This document shows, piece by piece, positions 1 to 9,487 of a stretch of 64,000 bases of DNA. The stretch spans positions 62,001 to 126,000 of the forward strand of contig JAAVZC010000007.1 of NCBI GenBank assembly GCA_022791455.1, given 5' to 3'. The position numbers and the translations under genes are program-made. Each line of letters opens with the position of its first letter. The stretch's first letter is position 1. The stretch is from Eggerthellaceae bacterium (GTDB taxonomy: Bacteria; Actinomycetota; Coriobacteriia; Coriobacteriales; Eggerthellaceae). The notes beneath the pieces are model-generated. The model was not told the origin of the DNA. It was given only the letters and a program-made list of their open reading frames with translations, and searched no databases.

Positions 1-2891
1 ACGCCGTGGCGAAGCTGACCGGGCGCAGCTACCACCTGTTCGATTACGTAGGCGCGCCGGACGCGACTTGCGTGGCGGTGGCCATGGGCAGCGCCTGCGA
101 CACGCTGGCCGAGGCAGCCGGCTACCTGAACGCCCGCGGCGGCAAGGTGGGCGTGCTGAAGGTGCGGCTGTATAGGCCCTTCGACGCGGTCGCTTGCATG
201 GCGGCGGTGCCGGAAACGGCGCAGGTGCTGTGCGCGCTCGATCGCACGAAGGAGCCCGGCAGCGCGGGCGAGCCGCTGCTGCAAGACCTGGTGCAGGCGG
301 TGTTCGACAGCGGTCGGTCGCTGCAGGTGATCGGCGGCCGCTACGGGCTGAGCTCCAAAGAGTTCTCCCCCGCTGACGCCATTGCCGTGTTCGACCACAT
401 GGCGCGGTTCTGCAAGGGGGCCGCTGGGGCCGCTTCCGCCTCCGTTTCCAACGCCCAGCCGCCGCTGCGCCGCTTCACCGTGGGTATCAACGACGACGTC
501 ACCCACACCTCCATCCCCGTGGGCCCCGCCGTGAACACGCTGCCCAACAGCCAGTACAAGCAGTGCATCTTCTACGGCTTCGGATCCGACGGCACCGTGG
601 GGGCCAACAAGCAGGCGGCCAAACTGGTGGGCGATGCCACCGGCGGCTACGTGCAAGAGTATTCCTGGTTCGACGGCAAGAAGTCCGGCGGCCTCACTAT
701 TTCCTACCAGCGCTTCTCGAACGCCCCCATCCACTCCCCCTACCTGGTGGAAGAGGCAGACTACATCGGCTGCCACAAGGACATCTACCCCCTGCGCGGA
801 TACCCCATGGTGGAGCACCTGAAAGAGGGCGGCATCTTCGCGCTGAACTGCCCGTGGAGCTCGGTTGAGGCGCTGGACGAGCACCTACCGGCCGCCTTCA
901 AGCAGGCGCTTGCCGCTAAGCACGCGCGGCTGTTCCAGATTGACGCCAACGGGCTCGCGCAGAAAGTGGGCTTGGGACCGCGCATCAACATGATCATGGA
1001 AACGGTGTTCTTCAAGCTGGCGAACGTGATGGATTTCGACCAAGCGGTTGAGCTGCTGAAAAAGGACGTGGCCACCCTGTATGCCTCGAAGGGCCGGAGG
1101 GTGATCGACGCGAACGTGGCCGCCATCGAGCAGACGGTGCAGCACCTGAAGGAAGTGCACTACCCCGCTAGCTGGGCACACGCTGAAAAGGGCGCCGTTG
1201 CCTCAAACGCTGCGCTCATCGCCAACGCCGACGAGTACGTGCGCAACTACTTCGAGCCCATCAGCACCCTACGCGGCGACGACCTGCCCGTGTCGGCCAT
1301 GAACCCGGCCGGCTTCCAGCCGCTGGGCACCACCGCTTACGAGAAGCGCCGCGTTGCCGTGAACGTTCCCGAATGGGACGTGGACCGCTGCATCCAGTGC
1401 TACCAGTGCGCCACCGTATGCCCCCACGCGGCCATCCGCCCCTTCGTGGCAGACGAGGATGAGCTGACAGGCGCCCCCGCGGGCTTCGCCACCAAACCGG
1501 CCACGCTGCCGGCGCTCAAGGGAAAGCAGCTGCGCATCCAGGTGTTCCCGGAGGATTGCGTGGGCTGCGGCTCGTGTGCCAACAACTGTCCGGCGCCGGG
1601 AAAGGCCCTGGTCATGAAGCCGCTGGGCACCCAGCTGGAAGAGCAGAAAACCAACCTGGACTTCGCCCAGAAGAACATCTCCCCCAAGGATCACCTAGCC
1701 GCCCCCACCACCGTGTCCACCTTGCAGCTGCAGCAGCCGCTGCTTGAGTTCTCCGGCTGCTGCGGCGGCTGCGGCGAGACCCCGCACGTGAAGATGCTCA
1801 CCCAGCTGTTCGGCGAGCGCCTCATCATCGCCAACGCCACCGGCTGCAGTTCCATCTGGGGCGCCTACAGCCCGTCCATGCCCTACTGCCGCCACCACAA
1901 GAGCGGCCATGGGCCGGCCTGGGGAAACTCGCTGTTCGAGGACAACGCGGAGTACGGCTTCGGCATCACCCGCGCCATGGACGTGCGGCGCGAGGCGCTG
2001 GCGGCGCTTGTGCAAGAAGAGCTGGACGACGCCACCGCGCAACTGCCGGACGAGACCCGCTCGATGATGGAGGACTGGCTGAAGTTCCGAAACAACGCAA
2101 ACGCGGCAGGCAACCTGGGCCGCATCATCTGCGCCGACCTTGAGGCCCTGCGCCCCGACAGCCCTGCCGAACGGGATCGCATTGCCAAAATTCTGGCCGA
2201 AAAGACCATGTTCGAAAAGAAATCCGTCTGGATTGTGGGCGGCGACGGCTGGGCCTACGACATCGACTTCGACGGCCTGGACGAGGTACTGGCCTCGAAG
2301 CAGAACGTGAACATCCTGGTGCTGGACACCGAGGGCTACTCGAACACCGGCGGCGAGATGAGCAAGGCCACCCAGCTGGGGTCGGTTTCCGGGTTCTCGC
2401 TGGACGGCAAGCCCACACCCAAGAAGAAGCTCGGCCGCATGATGCTGCAATACGATTACGTGTATGTGGCCAACATTTCGCTGGGGGCAGATATGCAGCA
2501 GGCCATCGACGCCTTCCGCGAGGCGGAAAGCTACGACGGCCCGTCCATTGTGGTGGCGCTGTGCCCCTGCATCTCGTGGGGCATCCACGGCGGCATGGCC
2601 ACCAACGTTGCCATGAGCAAAGAGGCGGTGAAGTGCGGTTTCTGGCCGCTGTTCCGCTTCGACCCGCGCCGCCGCGCCCAGGGCAAAGACCCGCTGCAAG
2701 TGGATTACGCCCAGCCCACCGGCAACATGCAGGAATTCCTAAACAAGCAGAACCGCTTCACTGCGCTGGCCGAACGCATGCCCGAGCACTCCGCCCTGCT
2801 CCAGAGCGAGCTGGCAAAGGAGGGCCTCGACGACTACGAGACCCTCACCAAACTGCAGGGGGTTTACGCAAACATCTCGGTGGTCAAGTAG
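1..2891 (+). CDS. nifJ: Pyruvate:ferredoxin (flavodoxin) oxidoreductase, 3' part
   Basis: This gene runs in from upstream of the window, so its N-terminus is missing. The visible part is about 962 residues of a family usually near 1170-1200. The enzyme oxidises pyruvate with CoA to acetyl-CoA and CO2 and reduces ferredoxin or flavodoxin in the cytoplasm of anaerobes. Two 4Fe-4S motifs are visible near residues 462-472 (CIQCYQC followed by CP) and near 518 (CVGCGSC followed by CP). A later CCGGCGE motif and GCSS carry the third cluster region, and the thiamine-diphosphate segment reads GGDGWAYDI and then [10 protein letters not shown]. Codon use matches its neighbours. The last 28 bp overlap the convergent cysK gene. 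Identification is secure from the motif order; only the 5' end is unknown. Confidence 0.97.
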   Translation, partial: AVAKLTGRSYHLFDYVGAPDATCVAVAMGSACDTLAEAAGYLNARGGKVGVLKVRLYRPFDAVACMAAVPETAQVLCALDRTKEPGSAGEPLLQDLVQAVFDSGRSLQVIGGRYGLSSKEFSPADAIAVFDHMARFCKGAAGAASASVSNAQPPLRRFTVGINDDVTHTSIPVGPAVNTLPNSQYKQCIFYGFGSDGTVGANKQAAKLVGDATGGYVQEYSWFDGKKSGGLTISYQRFSNAPIHSPYLVEEADYIGCHKDIYPLRGYPMVEHLKEGGIFALNCPWSSVEALDEHLPAAFKQALAAKHARLFQIDANGLAQKVGLGPRINMIMETVFFKLANVMDFDQAVELLKKDVATLYASKGRRVIDANVAAIEQTVQHLKEVHYPASWAHAEKGAVASNAALIANADEYVRNYFEPISTLRGDDLPVSAMNPAGFQPLGTTAYEKRRVAVNVPEWDVDRCIQCYQCATVCPHAAIRPFVADEDELTGAPAGFATKPATLPALKGKQLRIQVFPEDCVGCGSCANNCPAPGKALVMKPLGTQLEEQKTNLDFAQKNISPKDHLAAPTTVSTLQLQQPLLEFSGCCGGCGETPHVKMLTQLFGERLIIANATGCSSIWGAYSPSMPYCRHHKSGHGPAWGNSLFEDNAEYGFGITRAMDVRREALAALVQEELDDATAQLPDETRSMMEDWLKFRNNANAAGNLGRIICADLEALRPDSPAERDRIAKILAEKTMFEKKSVWIVGGDGWAYDIDFDGLDEVLASKQNVNILVLDTEGYSNTGGEMSKATQLGSVSGFSLDGKPTPKKKLGRMMLQYDYVYVANISLGADMQQAIDAFREAESYDGPSIVVALCPCISWGIHGGMATNVAMSKEAVKCGFWPLFRFDPRRRAQGKDPLQVDYAQPTGNMQEFLNKQNRFTALAERMPEHSALLQSELAKEGLDDYETLTKLQGVYANISVVK

Positions 2892-3790
2892 CGCTCTCCG
2901 GTGTCGGGGAGGATGACCACGATCGTCTTGCCCGCGTTCTCCGGACGGCGCGCCAAGCGGGCAGCGGCGGCCACCGCGGCGCCGGAGGAGATGCCCACCA
3001 GCAGGCCCTCCTTCGCCGCTAGCTCGCGGCCGGCCGCAAAGGCTTCCTCGTTCTGCACCGTCAGCACCTCGTCCACCACGGAAAGGTCCAGCGTGTCCGG
3101 AATGAAGCCAGCACCAATGCCCTGAATCTTGTGGGGGCCGGCCGTGCCCTCCGTCACCACGGGCGAGCCGGCGGGCTCCACGCCCACCACCTGGATGGCA
3201 GGGTTCTGCTGCTTCAAAAACGCGCCTGCGCCGGAGATGGTGCCGCCGGTGCCAAACGCGCTCACCAGGATGTCCACCTTGCCGTCGGTCGCCTCCCAAA
3301 TCTCGGGGCCGGTGGTGGCGAAGTGCGCCTGCGGGTTCGCCGGATTCACGAACTGGCCGGGAATGAACGAGTTGGGGGTCTCCGCCGCCAGCTCTTCAGC
3401 CTTCGCGATAGCGCCCTTCATGCCGGCAGCGCCCGGCGTCAGCACAAGCTCGGCACCGTAAGCGGCCATGAGGTTGCGGCGCTCGATGGACATGGTCTCG
3501 GGCATGCAGATGATCAGGCGCATTCCCTTCGCCGCCGCCAGCGCCGCCAGTCCGATGCCGGTGTTGCCCGAGGTGGGCTCGATGAGCACCGTGTCCTGGT
3601 CGATAACGCCGTCGCGCAGCGCCGTCTCCAGCATGTTGCGGGCCACGCGGTCCTTCACCGAGCCGGCCGGGTTGAACGACTCTACCTTCCCCACCAGCTT
3701 TGCCGGCAAGTCGTGATTGCGCTCGTAATTCGTCAGCTCAAGCAGAGGGGTGTTCCCGATCAGCTGCTCGACGCTCGTGTAAACCGTCAT
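2864..3790 (-). CDS. cysK: Cysteine synthase A (O-acetylserine sulfhydrylase)
   Basis: A 308-residue PLP enzyme that makes L-cysteine from O-acetylserine and sulfide. The PLP lysine lies in the motif PAGSVKDR (about residues 41-48). The asparagine/substrate loop is [10 protein letters not shown] (about 71-80), the PLP phosphate loop is FGTGGTISG (about 178-186), and GISSGAA lies near the C-terminus. Length is normal for CysK/CysM; the substrate-loop pattern fits CysK, although CysM-type use of other sulfur donors cannot be excluded. The ATG follows an AAGGGAG ribosome site. The 3' end overlaps nifJ tail-to-tail by 28 bp. A 17-bp palindrome lies about 100 bp upstream. Confidence 0.95.
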   Translation of the reverse strand: MTVYTSVEQLIGNTPLLELTNYERNHDLPAKLVGKVESFNPAGSVKDRVARNMLETALRDGVIDQDTVLIEPTSGNTGIGLAALAAAKGMRLIICMPETMSIERRNLMAAYGAELVLTPGAAGMKGAIAKAEELAAETPNSFIPGQFVNPANPQAHFATTGPEIWEATDGKVDILVSAFGTGGTISGAGAFLKQQNPAIQVVGVEPAGSPVVTEGTAGPHKIQGIGAGFIPDTLDLSVVDEVLTVQNEEAFAAGRELAAKEGLLVGISSGAAVAAAARLARRPENAGKTIVVILPDTGERYLTTEMFA

Positions 3791-3891
3791 CTGATGCTCC
3801 CTTCAGTGTGCCCGCGCATCCTTTGCCGCGATGCTTTTCTGGCGGCATTTTCTCGCGGAATCATTTCCGGTTAGTTTCCGTCAAATCATTT

Positions 3892-3920
3892 CCTAGCATT
3901 TTGCTAGGTTTTATTTTTTC
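3892..3920. promoter_or_regulatory. Palindrome upstream of cysK (operator or plus-strand terminator)
   Basis: CCTAGCA-TTT-TGCTAGG at 3892-3908 is a perfect 7-bp inverted repeat, followed on the plus strand by TTTTATTTTTT. Read on the plus strand it looks like an intrinsic terminator, but no plus-strand gene lies just upstream. On the minus strand it sits between the gshA stop and the cysK start, just ahead of a TTGACG hexamer, so it could be a cysK operator. The role is undecided. Confidence 0.45.
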
Positions 3921-3931
3921 GGGCAAGTGGT

Positions 3932-5221
3932 TCACTCGTTAAGGTAATCGGCCTGTAGCTTGCGGGCCAATTCCAAACCGCGTGCAACGTAGCCGGCGCC
4001 GTACTCGTGACGAATCTTCCAAGCGTAGCGATTCTCCGGGTTCTCGAATTTCGCCCGCTGGAAGGCCAGGCACTCCCCCACTTCCGGCCCGAAGCCCGCA
4101 TAGAATTCTTCCAGGGCGTCAATAAGCTTGTTCGCCGTCTTCACCACCGAGAACGCATCGCCGTTGGGCATGACAATCTTTACCGTTTTCAGGTCGTAAT
4201 GGGCGGCGTTCTTGAAGTTCTGCACCGCCTGCACCTGGTCTTTTGTGGCCAGCACCTCGTCCGGCGTAGCGGCCATCCATACCAGCAGCAGCTGACTGAA
4301 CAGCACGTCGCGCACGTCGATACCGGCGCGCACCAGTGGATTCAGGTCCACCATGCGCAACTCGATGTGGCTGATGCCCTCGCGCAGCGCCTGAAGGCCG
4401 TACTCGCCGCGCGGCTTCAGGCGGATGGGGTAATACAGCTCTGACGGGTAGCGGATGAGCCCGTTGTCGATGTACTGCTGGATGCTGTCGGCGTAAGCAG
4501 CCGCCGAATCGTAATCCAGAATGGGCGCAAAGAAGTTCCAATAGCCCAGCTCGGAGCAGCGCACCGTGGCCAGGCCCTGGAACAGCTCGCCGCCAATCTT
4601 GCCCTTCTCCACGAACGACGAGTCCATGATGGGGCTCGCCGCCATCACCGCCGTGAGGATCCAGCCGTAGATGACCGACTTCTTCGCCAACTTCACGTAC
4701 AGGTCATCGCGGTAGCGGTCAAAGTCGTCGTAGCCAGAGAGCGCGAAATCCGCCCGCAGCAGCTCATCGGCAAACGAGTAATTCAGGTGGATACCGGAAA
4801 ACGCCATCTTGTAGCGGCCGTAGCGATCGGACAGGTACTCGCGGTACACCGTCTTCGACGCCTCGTCGCCAGTGTACTGCGCGATGGGAATGTCCCGCTC
4901 GCTGCGGATGTAGGGCGGGTTCGAGAATGGCCAAAGGTATTCCCGCTCGTCCATGTGGCGCAGCGTTTCCTGCACTTGGGCGGTGTAGCCTTCCAGCAGG
5001 TCCACCGCCTCCTGCGGCGTGGGGGCAATTTCGGTGTTCACCTCCACCTGGTTTTCCGAGAAGTCGCGCACAATGTGCACGTTATCGGCAAAATGCGCCG
5101 GCGTCTGGGCCAAGAACCCGCCGCCGTCGATGCGCAGACTCTCCTTTTCCAGGCCAAAGTTGCCCTTCAGAAGCAGCGGCCTTATCTCCGGGTTGTCCGC
5201 ATGCAATGTTGCCTTCAGCAT
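3932..5221 (-). CDS. gshA: Glutamate-cysteine ligase (GshA, GshAB N-domain type)
   Basis: A 429-residue protein that ligates glutamate and cysteine to gamma-glutamylcysteine using ATP. The N-terminus (LLLKGNFGLEKESLRI, DFSENQVEV) closely resembles the ligase domain of streptococcal/clostridial GshAB fusions. Further on, HIELRMVDLNP carries conserved active-site residues. It is a stand-alone ligase: no ATP-grasp GshB domain is attached and none is in the window, so gamma-glutamylcysteine rather than glutathione may be the end product. The start at 5221 was chosen because AGGAG precedes it. A longer reading frame to 5278 adds 19 Arg/Gly-rich residues without family similarity. The gene sits head-to-tail upstream of cysK, fitting a thiol-metabolism pair. 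Confidence 0.9.
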   Translation of the reverse strand: MLKATLHADNPEIRPLLLKGNFGLEKESLRIDGGGFLAQTPAHFADNVHIVRDFSENQVEVNTEIAPTPQEAVDLLEGYTAQVQETLRHMDEREYLWPFSNPPYIRSERDIPIAQYTGDEASKTVYREYLSDRYGRYKMAFSGIHLNYSFADELLRADFALSGYDDFDRYRDDLYVKLAKKSVIYGWILTAVMAASPIMDSSFVEKGKIGGELFQGLATVRCSELGYWNFFAPILDYDSAAAYADSIQQYIDNGLIRYPSELYYPIRLKPRGEYGLQALREGISHIELRMVDLNPLVRAGIDVRDVLFSQLLLVWMAATPDEVLATKDQVQAVQNFKNAAHYDLKTVKIVMPNGDAFSVVKTANKLIDALEEFYAGFGPEVGECLAFQRAKFENPENRYAWKIRHEYGAGYVARGLELARKLQADYLNE

Positions 5222-5621
5222 AATAGGCTCTCCTGCCACGCCTCGGCCGCGCCCACAGCGGCCGCCTCGATAGATCACCCAAAGTGTAACAGTTAGCCCC
5301 GGCTCCCCCCGCGCAACCCACCAAAAGTGGCCCTCCTGAAAAGAATCGTGCCCGCAAAGATGTCATCCATCACATCGATGGTCAAGCAATGTACAGTTTT
5401 TACCGATATGGGTAAAAATCGGGATCTCGAATTTCGTTGGTGCATTCACCCTCCAACAAAAGCCCAGATGGGGCATCTCCCATGTATGCGGTGGATTTTC
5501 GAACCATCACGCAATTGGGATCAAACGGCACGTTTTGCGTAGCCCTTTTACCCATATCGGTAAAAACTGTACATATATCGCCAGGCAACACGCTCTCAAA
5601 GCTGCCGACATCTCGCAGCTT
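5222..5621. other. 400-bp non-coding region holding repeat element A
   Basis: No gene is supported here. Short open frames that cross it are artefacts of the inverted repeat, which reads CTVFTDMGK-like on both strands. The stretch is less GC-rich than its neighbours. It contains the 184-bp inverted-repeat element at 5390-5573, listed separately, and the upstream region of gshA. Confidence 0.6.
5390..5573. repeat. 184-bp element A with perfect 28-bp terminal inverted repeats
   Basis: The left arm 5390-5417 begins TGTACAGTTTTTACCGATAT and the right arm 5546-5573 is its exact reverse complement. Each arm contains an internal dyad, TTTTTACC-GATATG-GGTAAAAA. The total length of 184 bp equals that of element B at 11846-12029, although the interiors are mostly different. 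No target-site duplication is visible and no long frame lies inside. It may be a MITE-like non-autonomous element or a paired operator/structured RNA. Confidence 0.8.
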
Positions 5622-6566
5622 CTACCAAAAAGGGAACAGCTCATTAAACAAAGCGCGCTGACGCTCCGCATAATCTGGAATACGGGGATTAATGCGCCAT
5701 TTTGTCAGTTTAAGCACCGCCTCAGCCACACGCCGCACGCCGCCCAACGACCTGAGCTGATTGCGGGTCACCGTAACAACGCTAAACCCAGCCGCCTGCA
5801 GCAAGGTTCGCCTTGCAGCGTCAGCTTCCAGCTTTTCGCTACCAGAATGGAATTCGGTGCTCTCATATTCAATCGCAACCTTCTCTCGCTCCCACAAGAT
5901 GTCGCAACGCCTCAGATCTTCCCTGTATCGCACTTGCGTCACGGAAGAGACATCTACCGTTCCGTTGAGAGTCCCGCGAGGAAACCCGAAACCACCGAGG
6001 CGGCATGGAAGGCAAAGCATAAGATACAGGGAGGTTTCTTGGGGCGAGGCGGATCCATCCTCGACATATCGGATCGCCCTGAGGGCTTTCTTCGATCCCC
6101 CATGCAAACTCGCTCGTCCGCAATACTGGGCCAGCTTCTTGATCGAGGTAGAGGGAGGCACCTTGTAGGCCGCTCCTCGATCTCCGTCGAGAGTGTAGCT
6201 TCCGCACAACTCGAAACCCAGCACGGTTTGGCCAACAAGGGTGTTGCAGTTCGCCATCTGCAGAAAAGCCAACTCTGGGACGGGGCATCCATAGAAAGGC
6301 GCGAGTTTACAAAAGGAGCCCTTCGGAAACTTCCCGGAGTCGACCACAACCCTTATACGTTTGTGGCTGCGCTTCTGCGAGGAGCTTGTGACCATAACGA
6401 CAAAGTGCGGATCCGGCTCGCCGAGCAAATCGCAGAGTTCTCCATAGAGTCGCGAATGCGGAGGCTCGGCCTCGCGATGCGCAGTCGACGCGGGGCGCAA
6501 GCTGGTGCGCGAGCTGCGACACATGCGCAGGTAGCGCAAGGCGGTGGGACCGTAGAGAATGACCAT
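5622..6566 (-). CDS. Hypothetical protein with DUF559/Vsr-like nuclease-fold C-terminus
   Basis: A 314-residue protein without a confident name. The C-terminal ~110 residues (DLRRCDILWEREKVAIEYES, then FH, a charged helix, and FSVVTVTRNQL) resemble the DUF559/very-short-patch-repair endonuclease fold: an acidic residue after a hydrophobic strand, an E-x-ES pair and a later VTR. Proteins with an AbiEi-like front and this tail are common in Actinobacteria. The N-terminal half matches nothing I recognise. The start at 6566 (MVILYG) has GAGGGGAG nine bases upstream; a longer start at 6596 lacks one. Codon use is less GC-biased than its neighbours, suggesting transfer. An 18-bp palindrome lies upstream and repeat element A lies just after its stop. 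Confidence 0.6.
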   Translation of the reverse strand: MVILYGPTALRYLRMCRSSRTSLRPASTAHREAEPPHSRLYGELCDLLGEPDPHFVVMVTSSSQKRSHKRIRVVVDSGKFPKGSFCKLAPFYGCPVPELAFLQMANCNTLVGQTVLGFELCGSYTLDGDRGAAYKVPPSTSIKKLAQYCGRASLHGGSKKALRAIRYVEDGSASPQETSLYLMLCLPCRLGGFGFPRGTLNGTVDVSSVTQVRYREDLRRCDILWEREKVAIEYESTEFHSGSEKLEADAARRTLLQAAGFSVVTVTRNQLRSLGGVRRVAEAVLKLTKWRINPRIPDYAERQRALFNELFPFW

Positions 6567-6608
6567 GGGGCGGGGCTCCCCTCGTCGCGGGTGCATAACG
6601 GCCGTGCG

Positions 6609-6626
6609 CCTAGAGTTTAATCTAGG
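6609..6626. promoter_or_regulatory. 18-bp palindrome upstream of the nuclease-like gene
   Basis: CCTAGA-GTTTAA-TCTAGG is an exact dyad located 43-60 bp upstream of the chosen start of the minus-strand nuclease-like gene. It could be an operator. No partner regulator is known. Confidence 0.4.
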
Positions 6627-6712
6627 TTGAAGGGAAATGTGATGAGAACTATCAAGTTTTTGCAGGCCGTCCGCAGTTTGGCGGGGCCAACATCGGTACT
6701 GCGGCTGGGCGG

Positions 6713-9334
6713 CTATTGCTCCAGGTCCTCCACGAAGCCGACGCGGTAGTTCTTGAAGACAACCTCTCCGGTCTCTTGGGTGGCGTCCAGGTCCACGTCC
6801 GCCTCGATGCGGAAGTCGCCGTCGGCGTCCTCGTCCAAGAAGATCTGGGTGGCGTGCCAGAGGTGGTCGCTTTGCTCGCGGGCGGGGTCGGTCACGAAAT
6901 ACGCGGCCGATCGCGCGTTGCCGTCGATAGCAATGGACTCGTGCGCTTCATGGTAGTCCGCCAGCACATCGCTCCAGCGGCGCTCGCCCCAGCCCCAGTC
7001 GGCGTCCAGCCGGCCCAGTTCGGCGGTGTTGCCCAGCGCCGCCAGACGCACGCGGGCGAACAGGGCATTGCGCACCATCACTTCCATGCCGTGGCGGTCC
7101 GCCACCACAGCCGTGGCATCCAGCTGCGGCATCAGTACCTCGGGCGCGTCGCCGGCGCTCTCCCATGCCTCCACCAGGCTGGAGTCGGTGGAGCGAATCA
7201 TGAAGCCGAGCCACGCAATGATGTCGAGCAGCTGATCATTCAGCGCAGTCGGCGGAATAGTGCGCACCAGTACGCGGAAGGCGTCGGAGAGGTAGCGCAG
7301 CAGGGTCCCTTCCGATTTCGCGATGTTGTAGCGGCCCACGTAGGTCTTGAAGTCGCTGGCGGTCTCCACCATGTCGCGCAGCACCGACTTCGGCTCCAGC
7401 TGGTAGTCGCGGGCCCACGGCACCGTCTGACAGTAGATGGAGAAGGCCTGACCCAGCAGGTCCTCAAGCGGCTTGGGGTAGGTGATCTCCTGCAGCCGCT
7501 CCATGCGTTCTTCGTAGTCCACACCGTCCGCCTTCATGAGCGCCACCGCGGCTTCGCGCGCCTTGCGCTCTTGGGCCCGCAGCACTTTCGCCGGGTTTTC
7601 CAGCGTCGATTCCACAAGCGATATGAGGTCCAGCGCGTACGTTTCGCTCTCCGGGTCAAGCAGATCGATGGCCGCCAGCAAAAACGGCGAAAGCGGCTGG
7701 TCAAGGGCAAAGTCCGGGGGCAGATCCACCGTGAGCACGTAGTCGTCGCGGCCCTCGTCGTCGGTCTGCAAAATGACCACGCCGCCCTCAAGCAGCGTGG
7801 CGAAAATCTCGTCGGCCCGCGCTTCCAGCTGCAGCTTTTCCTCGGCCGTTTGGGCGGAGTCCTCGATGAGCTGCCGCACGTTCGCGCGGGCATCGCCGCC
7901 ACGCGACACCACCGAGAGCACCATGGAATGCGTGATGCGCATGCGCGGCACCAGCGTCTCGGGCGGCTTTTCAATGAGGTGCTCGAAGGTTTGCTTGTTC
8001 CAGCTCACGAAGCCTTCGGGCGGCTTCTTTTTCTTCACCTTGCGCTGTTTTTTGGGGTCGTCGCCTGCTTTCAGCATCGCTTTGTGATTCTCGATCTCGA
8101 ACTCCGGCGCCAGCGCGATCACCATGCCCTCGGTGTCGAACCCGGCGCGACCGGCGCGGCCGGCTATCTGGTGAAACTCGCGGGAGCGCAGGCGGCGCAT
8201 CTTAACGCCGTCGAACTTCGTCAGCTGGGTGAGCAACACCGTGTGGATGGGCACGTTGATGCCCACGCCCAGCGTATCGGTGCCGCAGATGACCGGCAGC
8301 AGCCCTTGCTGGGCCAGCCGCTCCACCAGCAATCGGTAGCGCGGAAGCATGCCGGCGTGATGCACCCCGACGCCCCCTTGCAGCAGCCGCTGGAGGATCT
8401 TGCCGAAGGGGGTGGTGAACTTCGTGCCCTTGACGGCGTCCTTCAGTGCCTCGCGCTGCTCTTTGGTGGAGACGCCGTAGCTGGCCAGCGATCGGGCGTT
8501 GTCCAGCGCCTCATCTTGGGAGAAGTGCACGATGTAAAGTGGCGCCTCGCCTCGGCGCAACCCCAGTTCTACCGTGGCCTCCAGCGGGTCGAGGGTGTAT
8601 TCGTAGGAAAGCGGCACCGGGCGCGGCGCGTCGGCGATCACGTCCACGGTGCGTCCCGTACGCACTTCGAGCGCCGCGGCAATGCTTGAGGTGTCGCCCA
8701 GCGTTGCGCTCATCAACAAGAACTGGGTTTTCGCCAGCTCGATGAGCGGCACTTGCCAGGCCCATCCGCGATCCGGGTCGCCGTAGAAGTGGAACTCGTC
8801 CATGGCCACGCAGCCCACGTCTGCCTCTGCGCCCTCGCGCAGCGCCAGGTTGGCCAGAATCTCGGCGGTGCAGCAGATGATGGGCGCTTCGGTGTTGATG
8901 GAGCTGTCGCCCGTGATCATGCCCACGTTGTCGCGACCGAAGATGTCCACCATGTGGAAGAACTTCTCGCTCACGAGCGCCTTGATGGGCGCGGTGTAGT
9001 AGCTGCGCTTACCCGTGGCAAGGCCCAGAAAGCAGAGTCCCTCGGCCACCAGGGATTTCCCTGACCCCGTGGGCGTGCCCAGAATCACGTGATTGCCCGC
9101 CGCCAAGTCCAGCAGCGCATCTTCCTGGTGGGGCCACGGCGTGATGCCGCGCGCGTCTACCCATTCCAGGAAGGTCTCGAGCGCCTCTTCGGCACTCATG
9201 AACGGGTCGGCCGCTTCCAGGCTTTCCTGCGTTTCGCCTTCTTCCACCCACCATGAGGGCGCCAGCTGCCCCAACGAGCCAAACGCAAATGCGTCGGGCT
9301 GGGCGTTTTCGGGCGCTGAAGTGTCTTCGGTCAT
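6713..9334 (-). CDS. DEAD/DEAH-box RNA helicase, DUF3516 family
   Basis: An 873-residue superfamily II helicase. The Walker A motif GTPTGSGKS lies near residues 84-92, the Walker B-like DEFH near 177 and the SAT motif (MSATLGD) near 203. The helicase C-terminal domain has GTDTLGVGIN and the motif VI segment HQIAGRAGRAGF. The ~400 residues after the motor match the actinobacterial DUF3516 architecture (Ski2/Mtr4-like relatives), with a basic KKQRKVKKKK segment between. The likely role is RNA unwinding or turnover, inferred from family. The start at 9334 has AAGGAG six bases upstream. It is monocistronic. Confidence 0.9.
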   Translation of the reverse strand: MTEDTSAPENAQPDAFAFGSLGQLAPSWWVEEGETQESLEAADPFMSAEEALETFLEWVDARGITPWPHQEDALLDLAAGNHVILGTPTGSGKSLVAEGLCFLGLATGKRSYYTAPIKALVSEKFFHMVDIFGRDNVGMITGDSSINTEAPIICCTAEILANLALREGAEADVGCVAMDEFHFYGDPDRGWAWQVPLIELAKTQFLLMSATLGDTSSIAAALEVRTGRTVDVIADAPRPVPLSYEYTLDPLEATVELGLRRGEAPLYIVHFSQDEALDNARSLASYGVSTKEQREALKDAVKGTKFTTPFGKILQRLLQGGVGVHHAGMLPRYRLLVERLAQQGLLPVICGTDTLGVGINVPIHTVLLTQLTKFDGVKMRRLRSREFHQIAGRAGRAGFDTEGMVIALAPEFEIENHKAMLKAGDDPKKQRKVKKKKPPEGFVSWNKQTFEHLIEKPPETLVPRMRITHSMVLSVVSRGGDARANVRQLIEDSAQTAEEKLQLEARADEIFATLLEGGVVILQTDDEGRDDYVLTVDLPPDFALDQPLSPFLLAAIDLLDPESETYALDLISLVESTLENPAKVLRAQERKAREAAVALMKADGVDYEERMERLQEITYPKPLEDLLGQAFSIYCQTVPWARDYQLEPKSVLRDMVETASDFKTYVGRYNIAKSEGTLLRYLSDAFRVLVRTIPPTALNDQLLDIIAWLGFMIRSTDSSLVEAWESAGDAPEVLMPQLDATAVVADRHGMEVMVRNALFARVRLAALGNTAELGRLDADWGWGERRWSDVLADYHEAHESIAIDGNARSAAYFVTDPAREQSDHLWHATQIFLDEDADGDFRIEADVDLDATQETGEVVFKNYRVGFVEDLEQ

Positions 9335-9487
9335 GGCTTCTCCTTGAGGTGGGGGCGGCCCTCTATTCTAAACCAGCCCCGCCGCTACGGGGCGCTGCGC
9401 CGAAAAACCGAACCGTACCGAAAGGTTTCCTGTCACCGGCCGCAGTTGCTTTACACTGCTCCAAGACGTTTTTAGAAAAGAGGGAAC

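Noticed and set aside
1695-2699. Long minus-strand open frame (334 codons) opposite nifJ
   Set aside because: It lies wholly inside the well-supported nifJ gene, has no family similarity and shows the His/Arg/Ala/Gly composition typical of antisense high-GC frames.
2864-2891. 28-bp overlap of nifJ and cysK considered as a frameshift or mis-assembly
   Set aside because: Both C-termini are normal for their families, and short convergent overlaps occur elsewhere here (mtnN/luxS, response regulator/nadE).
5400-5661. Small open frames reading CTVFTDMGK or similar in element A
   Set aside because: The same peptide appears on both strands because the arms are inverted repeats. No ribosome sites are seen and the frames in element B differ.
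6716-8689. Plus-strand open frame of 657 codons opposite the DUF3516 helicase
   Set aside because: It is antisense to a protein with all helicase motifs. The translated product is His/Val/Gln-rich and matches no family.
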